Source of the DNA: Pelagibius sp. CAU 1746
GTDB lineage: Bacteria > Pseudomonadota > Alphaproteobacteria > Kiloniellales > Kiloniellaceae
Length of the DNA: 64,000 nt
Direction of reading: 5' to 3'
NCBI RefSeq assembly: GCF_039839785.1
Contig: NZ_JBDOQT010000001.1
Location: 2,790,001 to 2,854,000 of the forward strand
A program made the translations under genes and the position numbers. The notes below the pieces were generated by a model. That model was not told the origin of the DNA. It did not search any database and worked only from the letters and a program-made list of their open reading frames with translations. Numbering within the stretch: position 1 is the first letter of the stretch; every line of letters starts with the position of its first letter. Below are positions 1 through 10,632 of the stretch, one piece after another.

Positions 1-1
1 G

Positions 2-151
2 GCGGAGCGGGCGGCCGTGGGCGCGCTGGCTGCGCACTCAGGCGTCGCCATTACCCGGATCGGACGGGTGCGCCGCGAGCCCGGGCTTGCGGTGCGCGAT
101 GCGGCAGGCGCCGGGGTCTCTCTGGAGTCCGGCGGATGGACTCATTTCTAG
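2..151 (+). CDS. thiL: Thiamine-monophosphate kinase, C-terminal end (partial)
   Basis: Only the last 49 codons are present; the gene enters from the left edge and stops with TAG. The end reads ITRIGRVRREPGLAVRDA and finishes in GGWTHF, which matches the usual ThiL tail (an IGRV strand, a loop naming the product site, and a terminal G-x-x-HF). ThiL makes thiamine diphosphate from thiamine monophosphate in the cytosol. In many alphaproteobacteria thiL closes a ribH-nusB-thiL run and lies near hppA, as here. The assignment rests on a short tail and the neighbourhood; nothing can be said about the catalytic part. Confidence 0.75.
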   Translation, partial: AERAAVGALAAHSGVAITRIGRVRREPGLAVRDAAGAGVSLESGGWTHF

Positions 152-258
152 CAATATTTCCAGATGCTTAACGCTTAACGCCATTTTTACCCTAAGGGCC
201 TATCACGGAGGCTTGGAGTTCCGGCGTTTCGGCCGGCATCTCGGAAGGGTCGGGCGCC

Positions 259-717
259 TTGCGGATCGTCATTCTCATCGTTGTGGCCTTGATCCTGCTG
301 CTCGGCGGCGGCGGGGCGGCGTGGTGGTTCCTCTTGGGGCCGGGGGCCGAGCGCACGAACGAGCTGATCGCCGAGATCAACAAGCCGGAGCCCGTCTATA
401 TCCCGATGGATGCTCCCCTGGTCATTTCCCTCATCCAGGAAAGCGAAGTCACGCACCACGTGACCATGGACATCACCCTGTTGCTGGCGGACAACTATGA
501 CGCCGGCATGACCCAGCAGAACAAAGCCCGCCTGCACGATGCCTTTCTGACGGAGCTGCACAGCCTCTTCGCCCTGCGCGTGGTCCGCAATGCGGGCTTC
601 GAATCCGATCTGGTCAAGCAACGGCTGCTGGGGGTCTGCGACCGTCTGCTGGGCAAGGGGATCGTCTCGGACATCATCCTTCGCGAAGTGGAACGCCGCC
701 AGCCGCGCAAGGTCTGA
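259..717 (+). CDS. FliL-like single-pass membrane protein
   Basis: This 152-residue protein has one N-terminal membrane segment (about residues 2-28, VILIVVALILLLGGGG) and a periplasmic domain with the FliL-type pattern: a DAPLVISLIQ strand, a central LLLAD and a C-terminal VCDRLLGKGIVSDIILREV. FliL proteins sit at the flagellar stator, but no flagellar gene is nearby, and FliL-like paralogues of unknown role occur between thiL and hppA in relatives. The TTG start at 259 is chosen because GGAAGGG lies 9 bp upstream. The 107 bp between thiL and this gene hold no recognisable signal. The family call is likely; a flagellar role is not shown. Confidence 0.6.
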   Translation: MRIVILIVVALILLLGGGGAAWWFLLGPGAERTNELIAEINKPEPVYIPMDAPLVISLIQESEVTHHVTMDITLLLADNYDAGMTQQNKARLHDAFLTELHSLFALRVVRNAGFESDLVKQRLLGVCDRLLGKGIVSDIILREVERRQPRKV

Positions 718-816
718 TCACGGCCGCGTTTCCCCAGCCGCCAGTTCGACGCATAGCAGCCTTGCGCGCCAAGATAGCGCGCTGCCTTTCGCTTCGCGAT
801 GCGGTAGCTTGGCGCC

Positions 817-2004
817 ATGGAATCAGTAGTACACCAGCGGTCCAGCATGCCCAGTGTGGCAATTCTGGCCGTCTGCCAGGCACTCGGCATGAGCTGCATG
901 GCTCTCTCCATCACCATTACAGCCCTGGTTGGCAGTTCTCTGGCGCCCAGCCCCTCGCTCGCCACCCTGCCGCTGTCCCTGCAGTTCGTCTCCACCGCCC
1001 TGCTGACCATTCCGGTTTCGCTGCTGATGGGGCGCTTCGGGCGGCGGACCGGTTTCACCCTCGGCAGTCTGCTGGGCATCATCGGCGGTGCGGTATCCTG
1101 CGCGGCGGTTTTCTTGGCGGACTTCTGGCTGTTCTGCGTGGGGGCCGGGTTCCTCGGTGGGTTCGCCACCCACGTGGCGCTCTATCGATTTGCCGCGGCG
1201 GACGTGGCCGGGCCGGCGCAGCGCAGCCGCGCGATCTCCTATGTCATGGTCGGCGGCGTTATCGCGGCGATCCTGGGGCCCGAACTGGCCAAATGGAGCA
1301 GGGATCTCTTCGCTCCGGTGCTCTTCGCCGGCGGCTATGCGTCGCTGTCGGTGCTGGCTTTCGGTACCCTGGTGCTGGTCCAGCTCGTGGCGCTGCCGGC
1401 GCCGCTTTCCCGCCATGACCGCGTCAAGGGGCGTCCGCTGGCGGAGATCGTCCGCCAGCCGACCCTGATCGTCGCGGTGCTCTGCGCCATGGTCTCCTAT
1501 GGGGCCATGAACCTGGTCATGGTGTCGACTCCGCTGGCCATGGTGGCCTGTGCCCATCCCTTCGAAACCGCGGCCTTCGTCATCCAATGGCATGTCGTGG
1601 GCATGTATGCGCCTTCCTTCGTCACCGGGCATCTCATCCACCGGGTAGGGGCCGAGCGGGTCATCGCCGTCGGCGGGGTGCTGATATTGGCCTGCGCGGC
1701 GATCAACCTCTCCGGGGTTGAGGTGCTGCAGTTCTGGTCCGCCCTGGCCTTGTTGGGGGTTGGCTGGAATTTCATGTTCGTGGGCGGCACGGCGCTGCTG
1801 ACCGAGACTTACCGTGTCGAGGAGCAGTCCCGGGTTCAGGCCTTCAACGAGTTCATGGTCTTCGGCACCACGGCCGTCACCGCCCTGGCTTCCGGCGCTC
1901 TGTTCAGCGCTTTCGGCTGGCAGGCGGTCAATATCGGCATCATCGCGCCGGTCCTGATCGCCACCCTGGCACCCGTCTGGCTCCACCGTCGGCACAGGGC
2001 CTAA
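817..2004 (+). CDS. MFS transporter
   Basis: This 395-residue protein is hydrophobic throughout, with about twelve predicted membrane helices. The loop between helices 2 and 3 carries the MFS signature (MGRFGRRTG, about residues 68-76), and a long cytoplasmic loop of DRVKGRPL type splits the two halves. It would be a secondary transporter of the inner membrane. No substrate can be named from sequence or context. It is alone on its strand, 99 bp after the FliL-like gene and 163 bp before hppA, so it is probably its own transcription unit. Confidence 0.8.
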   Translation: MESVVHQRSSMPSVAILAVCQALGMSCMALSITITALVGSSLAPSPSLATLPLSLQFVSTALLTIPVSLLMGRFGRRTGFTLGSLLGIIGGAVSCAAVFLADFWLFCVGAGFLGGFATHVALYRFAAADVAGPAQRSRAISYVMVGGVIAAILGPELAKWSRDLFAPVLFAGGYASLSVLAFGTLVLVQLVALPAPLSRHDRVKGRPLAEIVRQPTLIVAVLCAMVSYGAMNLVMVSTPLAMVACAHPFETAAFVIQWHVVGMYAPSFVTGHLIHRVGAERVIAVGGVLILACAAINLSGVEVLQFWSALALLGVGWNFMFVGGTALLTETYRVEEQSRVQAFNEFMVFGTTAVTALASGALFSAFGWQAVNIGIIAPVLIATLAPVWLHRRHRA

Positions 2005-2167
2005 TCATAACGCTGAGGTCCTGCTGCCGAGCGGCTTGCAAACGGTTGCTATCGCAGGCTGGTTCTGGCATTTTCCGCGCGATTCTGGGGCGCTCCGATG
2101 GGGCAGCGAATCTAGCGCCCGGCCTGTCGAAGGCAGGTTGGACTAATCTATCTTGAGGGAACTCCAT

Positions 2168-4267
<2,100 letters not shown>

Positions 4268-4319
4268 GGCGCTTCGCCGCGCCTCCCCAGGGTTCCGGGG
4301 AGGCGCGGCGCAAACGGTA

Positions 4320-4355
4320 AAGGCCCTGGAAGCGTTCCGCTTCCAGGGCCTTTTT
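4320..4355. terminator. Terminator between hppA and bamE
   Basis: A perfect 15-bp stem (AAGGCCCTGGAAGCG pairing with its complement) with a 3-base loop runs straight into five T. A second GC-rich hairpin lies just upstream at about 4275-4310. It ends hppA and, with a shorter T tract on the other strand, may also serve convergent bamE. Confidence 0.85.
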
Positions 4356-4394
4356 CCGTAATCGCTACACCCCGCCCGGCGCGGGGCCGCCGTG

Positions 4395-4868
4395 TCAGAG
4401 CGGGCTGGAGAACTTGCCGATATTGCCGAACAGCTGCTGCAGCAGCGTCAGGTCGCGCCCTTCCGTCGGCGTTTCCCGGTCGACGGGATCGACGTCCTGC
4501 GCATCGGCCAGGGTATAGTTGGTGGTGCCTTGGACCAGCCCGGATTCGTCGAAGGTGATGACCAGGATGTTGCGGTCGATCACCGAGGGCTTCATGAAGG
4601 CGATCTCTTCAGTCTTCTGCCCGATGTAGTACCACTTGCGGTCTTGGAAGGTGGACACGGTGGAGGGGGAGCCGAGCAGGTCGATGATGTCCTGGCGGCT
4701 GTGAACCCCCGGCTCGATTTCGGCGACGTCCTCGGGATCTGGTGTGTTGCCGCGCAGCTGAACGGTGTTGCCACAGGCCGACAGCCCGACCGCGGCGCTG
4801 GCCAGCACCAGGCAAACGCCCAGGCCCGGCAGCTTCGTACCGAGGCGGCCTCGCTTCGTCGCTTTCAC
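4395..4868 (-). CDS. bamE: Outer-membrane assembly lipoprotein BamE (SmpA/OmlA)
   Basis: This 157-residue lipoprotein has a lipobox LSAC with the acylated Cys at residue 32. It is followed by the BamE fold: PGVHSRQDIIDLLGSPST, then KWYYIGQKTE and VLVITFD-like strands ending in a Gly-Leu-Val turn. BamE supports the BAM complex that folds outer-membrane beta-barrels. It is longer than E. coli BamE because of a C-terminal tail (about residues 118-157) typical of alphaproteobacterial OmlA. It stands alone, convergent with hppA and divergent from the bc1 chaperone gene. Confidence 0.9.
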   Translation of the reverse strand: MKATKRGRLGTKLPGLGVCLVLASAAVGLSACGNTVQLRGNTPDPEDVAEIEPGVHSRQDIIDLLGSPSTVSTFQDRKWYYIGQKTEEIAFMKPSVIDRNILVITFDESGLVQGTTNYTLADAQDVDPVDRETPTEGRDLTLLQQLFGNIGKFSSPL

Positions 4869-4899
4869 GTCATACCTCTCGTTTGACCCCGAATAGCTT

Positions 4900-4928
4900 G
4901 ATTAAACCCGCGGGTGGTGCCATTTCAA
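4900..4928 (-). promoter_or_regulatory. Candidate sigma-70 promoter of bamE
   Basis: On the minus strand TTGAAA (-35) is followed after exactly 17 bp by TTAATC (-10), ending 31 bp before the bamE ATG. Spacing is ideal; the -10 is a partial match. No experimental support. Confidence 0.45.
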
Positions 4929-5004
4929 GACCTTAATTGGAGTAGGCGCCGGGGCAGCCGGGTCCGGCCGCCGCCCTTTACCCCGAGTTCGCGAACCTAG
5001 AGCC

Positions 5005-5568
5005 ATGATTTGGAAGCGCCTCTTCAGTTCCCAGCCGCGCAGTGAGCAGGCTTGGCCTCTCTACGGCGTCATCGTCGACCAGGCCCGGAACCCCATCCTC
5101 TACCGGGACTATGGGATCCCAGATAGCCTGGACGGACGATTCGAGGCGATCGTTTTGCATCTGGTTTTGGTGCTGCGCCGCCTGAAGCGGGAGTTTCCGG
5201 CCGGCCTCGACTTGGCGGAGGCCCTGCAGGAGGTGTTTTTCACCGATATGGACCGTTCGCTGCGCGAGATGGGGGCGGGAGATCTGGGGGTCGGCAAGCG
5301 CGTGAAGAAGATGGCCGAGGGTTTCATGGGGCGCCTGGCGGCGTATGAGGCGGCGCTGGATGCGGTGGCGCCGCGCGGGACAGCGGAATTGGAAGCCGTG
5401 CTGCGGCGCAATGCCTTGGGCACCCTGCCGGCGGGGGGCGGGGATGCCATGGCTCTTGCCGGCTATGTCCTGGCGCAGGAAGCGGTGCTGGAAGCCCAGG
5501 ACGGTGCCGATCTGCGCGCGGGCAGCCTGACCTTCGCCGCGCCCTCCGTGGTGCCGGCGGACGACTGA
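5005..5568 (+). CDS. Ubiquinol-cytochrome c chaperone (CBP3 family)
   Basis: The 187-residue protein opens with WKRLFSSQPR and has YGVIVDQARNPILYRDYGIPDSLDGRFEAI, then the core LRRLKREFP, ALQEVFFTDMDRSLREMG and VGKRVKKMAEGFMGRLAAYE. These are the conserved blocks of the CBP3/UQCC1 family, which helps assemble cytochrome b into the bc1 complex. It is cytosolic or peripheral, with no signal peptide. In alphaproteobacteria this gene commonly lies between bamE and the YceD gene, as here. The family assignment is firm; the precise role in this bacterium is inferred. Confidence 0.85.
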   Translation: MIWKRLFSSQPRSEQAWPLYGVIVDQARNPILYRDYGIPDSLDGRFEAIVLHLVLVLRRLKREFPAGLDLAEALQEVFFTDMDRSLREMGAGDLGVGKRVKKMAEGFMGRLAAYEAALDAVAPRGTAELEAVLRRNALGTLPAGGGDAMALAGYVLAQEAVLEAQDGADLRAGSLTFAAPSVVPADD

Positions 5569-5687
5569 AAAAAGCGAGGAAATCCGCTGTTCGCGGTCCT
5601 ACGGAAGGGGCCCTGGAAGGGGATTGACCAAGACCCGCGCAACCCCTATGGTGCGCCGCTTTTCGGCGCCGGGAGCGGAGGATCGCC

Positions 5688-6236
5688 GTGTCGGGTTCAG
5701 CCGCTGAGGCAACCAACGAGTTTTCGCGGATTGTGACGCCGGACCGCCTGGGCGGCCCGGCGGTGGTGGAATCGATTGAAGCCACGGCCGCGGAGCGAGA
5801 GGCTGTGGCCCGGCGTCTGGGGGTGCTGGGCATCGACCGGTTGACGGCCGAAGCGACGGTGAAATCCGTCGGCGATCGACTGTTCCGGGTCCGGGGCCGC
5901 TGGAAGGCCGAGCTACGGCAGGCCTGCGTGGTGACGCTGGAGCCCGTTCCCCAGAGCCTCGAAGGCGATCTCGAGGCCGCTTTCCAGCCCGGTGGCGGTG
6001 CCGGGGCGGCTTCTGACGGCGACGTCCTGATCGACCCGGAAGCGGCCGATCCCGCGGAGTTCCTGCCGGAAGAGGGGATCGACCTGGGCGAGTTGGCGGT
6101 TCAGGAACTTTCGGTTGCGTTGGATCCCTACCCCCGTGCGCCGGGTTCGGAGATCCCGGCGGAGTACCGGCCACCGGCGGTAGAAGAGAAAGAGGGGCCT
6201 TTTGCGGCACTGAAAGTGCTGAAAGGTGATGAATAG
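5688..6236 (+). CDS. yceD: YceD/DUF177 family protein
   Basis: This 182-residue protein carries the DUF177 pattern: a first half with strands around FRVRGRWKAELRQACVVTLEPVPQSLEG, then an acidic stretch and the block EEGIDLGELAVQELSVALDPYPRAPG. It lacks the paired cysteines seen in some homologues. YceD lies just before rpmF in most bacteria, including here (110 bp away); plant and E. coli work links the family to 23S rRNA processing. The GTG start follows GGAG with good spacing. The role in this organism is inferred from family and synteny. Confidence 0.85.
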   Translation: MSGSAAEATNEFSRIVTPDRLGGPAVVESIEATAAEREAVARRLGVLGIDRLTAEATVKSVGDRLFRVRGRWKAELRQACVVTLEPVPQSLEGDLEAAFQPGGGAGAASDGDVLIDPEAADPAEFLPEEGIDLGELAVQELSVALDPYPRAPGSEIPAEYRPPAVEEKEGPFAALKVLKGDE

Positions 6237-6271
6237 GGTAAGATTTATCTGCGACTTTACCCCGGCTGTGC

Positions 6272-6300
6272 TTGCTGCCAGGGCCTAGATTGGCTAATTA
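6272..6300 (+). promoter_or_regulatory. Candidate promoter of the rpmF-plsX-fabH unit
   Basis: TTGCTG, a 17-bp spacer and TAATTA lie 47 bp before the rpmF start. The -35 and -10 are partial matches but spacing is exact. Confidence 0.35.
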
Positions 6301-6346
6301 GGCGCTTGAGATGTCGGCTGTCGCTTGACGATGAAAGACGAGAATC

Positions 6347-6529
6347 ATGGCTGTTCCTAAGAGTAAAATTTCCAAATCGCGTCGTAATCAGCGCCGCGCC
6401 CACGATGCCCTGACCGCCGGGAGCTACCACGAGTGCTCCAACTGCGGCGAGTTGAAGCGCCCTCACCATGTCTGCCCGGCCTGTGGTCACTATGACGGCC
6501 GGGAAGTTACGGAATCCGAGGGTCTCTAG
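6347..6529 (+). CDS. rpmF: 50S ribosomal protein L32
   Basis: This 60-residue basic protein begins [20 protein letters not shown] and has the full-length L32 layout. It keeps four cysteines in two CxxC pairs (CSNCG and CPACG), so it is the zinc-binding (C+) form rather than the cysteine-free form made under zinc limitation. It is the first gene of the conserved ribosome/lipid run rpmF-plsX-fabH. Confidence 0.97.
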   Translation: MAVPKSKISKSRRNQRRAHDALTAGSYHECSNCGELKRPHHVCPACGHYDGREVTESEGL

Positions 6530-6591
6530 GTAGCTGTCCGCCGGGCGGCCCCCGCGGCCGCGGTTTCGGCGGACCTACCTTATGAGGGCAC

Positions 6592-7638
6592 ATGGGCAAA
6601 GCGCTCACAATCGCATTGGATGCCATGGGCGGGGACGCCGCCCCGAAGATGGTCGTGCGCGGCGCTTCTATAGCGCTGGAGCGCTTTCCCGAAGTTCGCT
6701 TCATCATGTTCGGGCGGGAGCGCGAGATTGCGCCCCTGTTGAAGAACAAAGGCCGCCTGCAGGAAGTCACCACCCTGCGCCACACCGACGATGTGGTGGG
6801 CAGTGACGCGAAGCCGTCGGTTGCCCTGCGCTCCGGCCGCCAGTCCAGTATGCGACTGGCGATCGATGCGGTGCAGGCAGGCGAGGCCGATTGCGTCGTT
6901 TCCGCCGGTAACACCGGCGCCCTCATGGCCATGGCCAAGTTCGTGCTCAAGACCTTGCCGGGCATCAACCGGCCGGCCATCGCATCCTTCTTCCCCACGA
7001 TGCGCGGGGAATCGGTGATGCTCGATCTGGGCGCCAACGTACAGTGCGATGCCCAGAACCTGGTCGACTTCGCGGTGATGGGCAATGCCTTCGCCCGTTC
7101 CGTCCTCGGTTTGCAGGAGCCCAGCTACGCCTTGCTGAACGTCGGCTCCGAGGAGATCAAGGGGCACGAGTCGTTGCAGGAGGCGAGCGCCATTCTGCGT
7201 GCCAGCGGGCTGCCCGGAAAGTTCCTGGGCTTCGTGGAGGGCGACGACATCGCAAAGGGCACGGCCGACGTGATCGTTACCGACGGGTTCACCGGCAACG
7301 TCGCGCTGAAGACGGCGGAGGGCACGGCCAAGCTGATCAACGAATACATGCGCCACACTTTCCGATCGTCGTTGCTGGCCGGACTCGGCTATCTGCTGGC
7401 GCGCCCGGCCATGCGTAAGTTGCGCAAGCGGGTCGATCCGCGCGGTTACAACGGGGCCATGTTCCTCGGCCTGAACGGGATTGCGGTGAAGAGCCACGGC
7501 GGGACCGACGCCCTGGGCTTCGCCAACGCCATCGGCGTTGCTGTGGACATGCAGCGCCATGGTATCATCGAGAAGATTCGCACCGACCTCACCCTTCTGG
7601 ACCGTAGTCCCGGTAACGCTCAGGCGGCAGTCGTATAA
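6592..7638 (+). CDS. plsX: Phosphate acyltransferase PlsX
   Basis: The 348-residue enzyme converts acyl-ACP to acyl-phosphate, the donor for the first acylation in phospholipid synthesis. It has the N-terminal [13 protein letters not shown], the [10 protein letters not shown] loop, [11 protein letters not shown] and [16 protein letters not shown], all conserved in PlsX. ATG 6592 follows TGAGGG. fabH begins 2 bp after its stop, so the two are co-translated, supplying lipid head-group acylation and fatty-acid initiation together. Confidence 0.95.
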   Translation: MGKALTIALDAMGGDAAPKMVVRGASIALERFPEVRFIMFGREREIAPLLKNKGRLQEVTTLRHTDDVVGSDAKPSVALRSGRQSSMRLAIDAVQAGEADCVVSAGNTGALMAMAKFVLKTLPGINRPAIASFFPTMRGESVMLDLGANVQCDAQNLVDFAVMGNAFARSVLGLQEPSYALLNVGSEEIKGHESLQEASAILRASGLPGKFLGFVEGDDIAKGTADVIVTDGFTGNVALKTAEGTAKLINEYMRHTFRSSLLAGLGYLLARPAMRKLRKRVDPRGYNGAMFLGLNGIAVKSHGGTDALGFANAIGVAVDMQRHGIIEKIRTDLTLLDRSPGNAQAAVV

Positions 7639-7640
7639 AC

Positions 7641-8612
7641 ATGCATCGTTCCATCGTCACGGGGTGTGGAGCCTATCTGCCCGCCCAAATCGTCACCAAC
7701 GAGGACCTTGCGAAAAAGGTCGACACCAGCGACGAATGGATCCGCCAGCGCACCGGCATCCGTCAGCGCCACATCGCCGCGGAAGGGGAGATGACCTCGG
7801 ACCTCGGCACCGCCGCGGCCAAGGAGGCCATGGCTCAGGCTGGCATTTCACCGGCCGATGTCGATCTGATCGTCTGCGCGACCTCGACTCCGGACGAGAC
7901 CTTTCCGGCCACCGCCACGCGCATTCAGGAGCACTTGGGCGTCACCCAGGGCGCGGCCTTCGACGTGCAGGCAGTGTGCAGCGGCTTTGTCTACGGCCTC
8001 TCGGTGGCCGACAACTTCCTGCGCGTCGGTCAGGCCAAGACGGCCCTGGTGATCGGCGCGGAGACCTTCTCGCGCATACTCGATTGGGAAGACCGCACCA
8101 CCTGCGTGCTGTTCGGCGACGGCGCCGGCGCCGTGGTGCTGCAGGCGACCAACGGGGCAGGCGCCGCCAGCGCCCGAGGGGTGCTCTCGACCCATCTCTT
8201 CTCCGATGGCCGTCATCATGACGCTCTCTATGTCGACGGCGGCCCGTCCTCCACCGGCAAGGTCGGCCACCTGCGCATGGAGGGCAAGGAGGTGTATCGG
8301 CACGCCGTGGTGCGCATGGCCGAGGCCATCGACGCCGCCCTGGACGCCAACGGCTTGACCCCGGGGGATATCGACTGGCTGGTGCCGCATCAGGCGAATA
8401 TGCGCATCATCGAATCCATGGGCCGGCGTCTGAACCTGCCCAGCGACCGGGTGGTGGTGACCGTGGACCGTCATGCCAACACCTCGGCGGCCTCCATCCC
8501 GCTGGCCCTGACCGACGCGGTCAGCGACGGCCGGATCCAGGGTGGTGACCTTATCTGTATGGAGGCCATGGGCGGCGGATTCACTTGGGGTTCGGCCCTG
8601 GTCCGCTGGTAA
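7641..8612 (+). CDS. fabH: 3-oxoacyl-ACP synthase III
   Basis: This 323-residue condensing enzyme starts fatty-acid synthesis from acetyl-CoA and malonyl-ACP. The catalytic triad is intact: Cys113 in AVCSGF, His250 in PHQANMRI and Asn280 in HANTSAAS. The length and the GAGAVVL and SDGRHHDAL segments are typical of housekeeping FabH. It is coupled to plsX (2 bp gap) and separated by 146 bp from ihfA, which has its own candidate promoter. Confidence 0.96.
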   Translation: MHRSIVTGCGAYLPAQIVTNEDLAKKVDTSDEWIRQRTGIRQRHIAAEGEMTSDLGTAAAKEAMAQAGISPADVDLIVCATSTPDETFPATATRIQEHLGVTQGAAFDVQAVCSGFVYGLSVADNFLRVGQAKTALVIGAETFSRILDWEDRTTCVLFGDGAGAVVLQATNGAGAASARGVLSTHLFSDGRHHDALYVDGGPSSTGKVGHLRMEGKEVYRHAVVRMAEAIDAALDANGLTPGDIDWLVPHQANMRIIESMGRRLNLPSDRVVVTVDRHANTSAASIPLALTDAVSDGRIQGGDLICMEAMGGGFTWGSALVRW

Positions 8613-8697
8613 CGCGCCGCCTTCGACCGGAGGATCGGCGGAGGCCTTCCGAATTTGCGTCAAAAATTAGCCGCATCCCACGGTATTCCCTAGATAA

Positions 8698-8726
8698 TTG
8701 ACCGAATTTTTCGGGTGCGTTAAGCT
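8698..8726 (+). promoter_or_regulatory. Candidate promoter of ihfA-merR
   Basis: TTGACC, 17 bp and TAAGCT end 32 bp upstream of ihfA in a locally AT-rich part of the fabH-ihfA gap. The -35 is strong and the -10 weak. Confidence 0.4.
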
Positions 8727-8758
8727 CCCCCGTTGGTCGAACGCAAGAGGAGGGGGGA

Positions 8759-9091
8759 ATGGCCGGTGGGACGATAACCCGGGCGGACCTAAGCGAGGCT
8801 GTTTACCAGGAAGTCGGGCTGTCGCGGAACGAGTCCGCGGAGTTGGTCGAATCGGTTTTGAATGAGATATCTGACGCCTTGGTGCGTGGCGAGATGGTGA
8901 AACTGTCGTCCTTCGGCAGCTTCTCGGTGCGCGAGAAGGGCGAGCGCATTGGCCGTAACCCGAAGACCGGTGAAGAGGTGCCGATCCTGCCGCGTCGGGT
9001 ACTGGTCTTCAGGGCCTCGCACGTGCTGAAGAACCGCATTAACAGTGCGCTCAGCAGCCCGTCCGCGGCCCAGAGTGAAGTTGAAGCCTAG
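8759..9091 (+). CDS. ihfA: Integration host factor subunit alpha
   Basis: This 110-residue DNA-bending protein starts [18 protein letters not shown] and has the HU/IHF arm [27 protein letters not shown], with the Arg-Asn-Pro-x-Thr-Gly turn whose Pro intercalates into DNA. Residues such as the LSSFGSFSV core are typical of the alpha subunit. A strong GGAGGGGGGA ribosome site precedes the ATG. It follows fabH, the standard alphaproteobacterial position, and is 34 bp ahead of a MerR regulator gene. Confidence 0.95.
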   Translation: MAGGTITRADLSEAVYQEVGLSRNESAELVESVLNEISDALVRGEMVKLSSFGSFSVREKGERIGRNPKTGEEVPILPRRVLVFRASHVLKNRINSALSSPSAAQSEVEA

Positions 9092-9125
9092 CGTCTTCGG
9101 ATAGCTGAACGAAATAAAGGTCAGC

Positions 9126-9521
9126 ATGCCAGCCAGTCGACCCGCCGGAAAATCAGCAGCTGCTTTTCGGACGATCAGCGAAGTCAGCGACGAACTTGAG
9201 GTTCCGCAGCACGTTCTCCGGTTCTGGGAAGGCAAGTTCAGTCAGGTGCGGCCGCTGAAACGGGGCGGGGGGCGCCGCTACTACCGGCCGGAAGATATCA
9301 GTCTGCTGCGGCGGATCCGGGATCTGCTCTATAGCGAAGGTTATACCATCAAAGGGGTGCAGCGCCTGCTGCGCGAGGGACGAGGCAAGGACGGCGAGGC
9401 GCCGGACGAGGTTCCGGAATCGCCGGGGTCCGACGGTCAGGCCAAGGCGATCCAAGCGGCCATCGACGAACTCAGCGAACTGAGGGACATGCTCAAGGCA
9501 GCCGCCAAGGGGGCTTCTTGA
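9126..9521 (+). CDS. MerR-family transcriptional regulator
   Basis: The 131-residue protein has an N-terminal MerR winged helix (about residues 14-85): [40 protein letters not shown] and [12 protein letters not shown]. It is followed by an acidic linker and a short coiled coil ([20 protein letters not shown]). There is no cysteine metal site, so it is not a metal sensor. This MerR gene after ihfA is a conserved alphaproteobacterial neighbour of unknown target. Co-transcription with ihfA is likely. Confidence 0.85.
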   Translation: MPASRPAGKSAAAFRTISEVSDELEVPQHVLRFWEGKFSQVRPLKRGGGRRYYRPEDISLLRRIRDLLYSEGYTIKGVQRLLREGRGKDGEAPDEVPESPGSDGQAKAIQAAIDELSELRDMLKAAAKGAS

Positions 9522-9558
9522 GCCCGGTTCCGGCTTCCACGGTGGCTGAGAGGAATCG

Positions 9559-9587
9559 TTGCCTTCCCCCAAGAGCCCGGCTATACA
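9559..9587 (+). promoter_or_regulatory. Candidate promoter of tRNA-Pro
   Basis: TTGCCT, a 17-bp spacer and TATACA lie 43 bp before the tRNA. The -10 is a strong match. Confidence 0.5.
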
Positions 9588-9630
9588 GGGCCGCGAAGGG
9601 CGCAGTGCCGTTTTTCGGCCCTAATTCTGG

Positions 9631-9707
9631 CGGAGCGTAGCGCAGCCTGGTAGCGCACCACACTGGGGGTGTGGGGGTCGTGGGTTCAAATCCCGCCGCT
9701 CCGACCA
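9631..9707 (+). tRNA. tRNA-Pro (GGG anticodon)
   Basis: The 77-nt sequence folds into a full cloverleaf: acceptor stem CGGAGCG/CGCTCCG, anticodon stem CCACA/TGTGG with loop CTGGGGG (anticodon GGG at 9665-9667), and T-arm GGGTTCAAATCCC. The CCA end is encoded. A promoter and a terminator flank it, so it is a single-gene unit. Confidence 0.97.
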
Positions 9708-9716
9708 TTCTTCAAG

Positions 9717-9751
9717 AAAGCCGTTCCGGTCTTCGCCGGGACGGCTTTTTT
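9717..9751 (+). terminator. Terminator of tRNA-Pro
   Basis: A 13-bp stem (AAAGCCGTTCCGG with one G-T pair to its partner) and 6-base loop are followed by a run of T, 10 bp after the tRNA CCA end. Confidence 0.85.
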
Positions 9752-9786
9752 GCTTGTGGCCGTTGCAAAGAGCTTGAGGAAAATCA

Positions 9787-10599
9787 ATGGCTACCGCGTT
9801 TTTTCTCTTGTCTAAGATCGGTTGGTTTCTGCTGAAGCCGCTGAACTCCCTGCTGCTCGGCTTGCTGATCTGGCTGTGCTGCCGCCGCCTCGGCTGGCGC
9901 GCCACGGCTCGTGCCTTCGGCGTGGTGCTGCTGCTCTACGGCGGCGCCATTGTGCTGACGCCCTTGCCGGAACTGGCCCTGCGCAGCCTGGAAAACCGTT
10001 TTCCCGCCGACCAAGCCAACCCCGGCACCGTTGCCGGCATCATCGTCCTGGGCGGCGCGACGGACAGCGGCGCGGTCGCGGCGGCCCGCGGCCAAGTGGG
10101 ACTGAACGGCAACGCGGAGCGGCTCACCACCGCGGTGGCGCTGCACCGGATCATGCCGGACCGGGCGATTATCGTCTCGGGATTCTCCGGCCGTCTCCAG
10201 CCGAGCGGGTGGAACGAGGCGGAAATCACGCGCCGCTTCTTCGAGCAGTTGGGGGTCGCGATGTCGAAGGTGCGTTTCGAGGCGCAGTCCCGCAATACGG
10301 CGGAGAACGCGCGCTTTACCACAGGGCTGATCGGCCGTGACGGCGCGGCTGGGGCGCGGCCCTGGCTGCTGATTACCTCGGCGGCGCATATGCCCCGCGC
10401 CGTGGCCAGCTTTCGGGCCTATGGATTGCCGATAGTGCCCTATGCGGTCGACTACCGGACCGAGCCGCGTCATGTCGTCTGGCCGCGGGATATCGGCGGT
10501 TCGTTGAGCCTGGCCGAGATGGCGCTTCACGAATGGTTGGGATTGGCTGTCTACTTCATCACCGGACGCAGCGCGGAGCTGTTCCCGGCGCCGCAATGA
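9787..10599 (+). CDS. ElyC/SanA/YdcF-family membrane protein (DUF218)
   Basis: This 270-residue protein has two N-terminal membrane helices (about residues 15-35 and 43-62) and then a DUF218 domain: VAGIIVLGGATDSG, RLTTAVALHRIMPDRAIIVSG, the EAQSRNTAENA motif and LLITSAAHMPRAVASF. The layout is that of ElyC, linked in E. coli to peptidoglycan and lipid-carrier metabolism, rather than of short YdcF. A GAGGA ribosome site precedes the ATG. It follows the tRNA-Pro terminator and is convergent with the SPOR lipoprotein. The biochemical activity of the family is unsettled. Confidence 0.75.
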   Translation: MATAFFLLSKIGWFLLKPLNSLLLGLLIWLCCRRLGWRATARAFGVVLLLYGGAIVLTPLPELALRSLENRFPADQANPGTVAGIIVLGGATDSGAVAAARGQVGLNGNAERLTTAVALHRIMPDRAIIVSGFSGRLQPSGWNEAEITRRFFEQLGVAMSKVRFEAQSRNTAENARFTTGLIGRDGAAGARPWLLITSAAHMPRAVASFRAYGLPIVPYAVDYRTEPRHVVWPRDIGGSLSLAEMALHEWLGLAVYFITGRSAELFPAPQ

Positions 10600-10632
10600 T
10601 TGCCGGCGCCTGTGCGGCGGTGGACTGCCGGC

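Noticed and set aside
259-717. Flagellar FliL of a motility operon
   Set aside because: No fliM, fliN or other flagellar gene is nearby, and the synteny with thiL-hppA fits a non-flagellar paralogue better.
4275-4310. First hairpin after hppA as a separate terminator
   Set aside because: It has no T tract; it probably only adds stability before the true terminator at 4320-4355.
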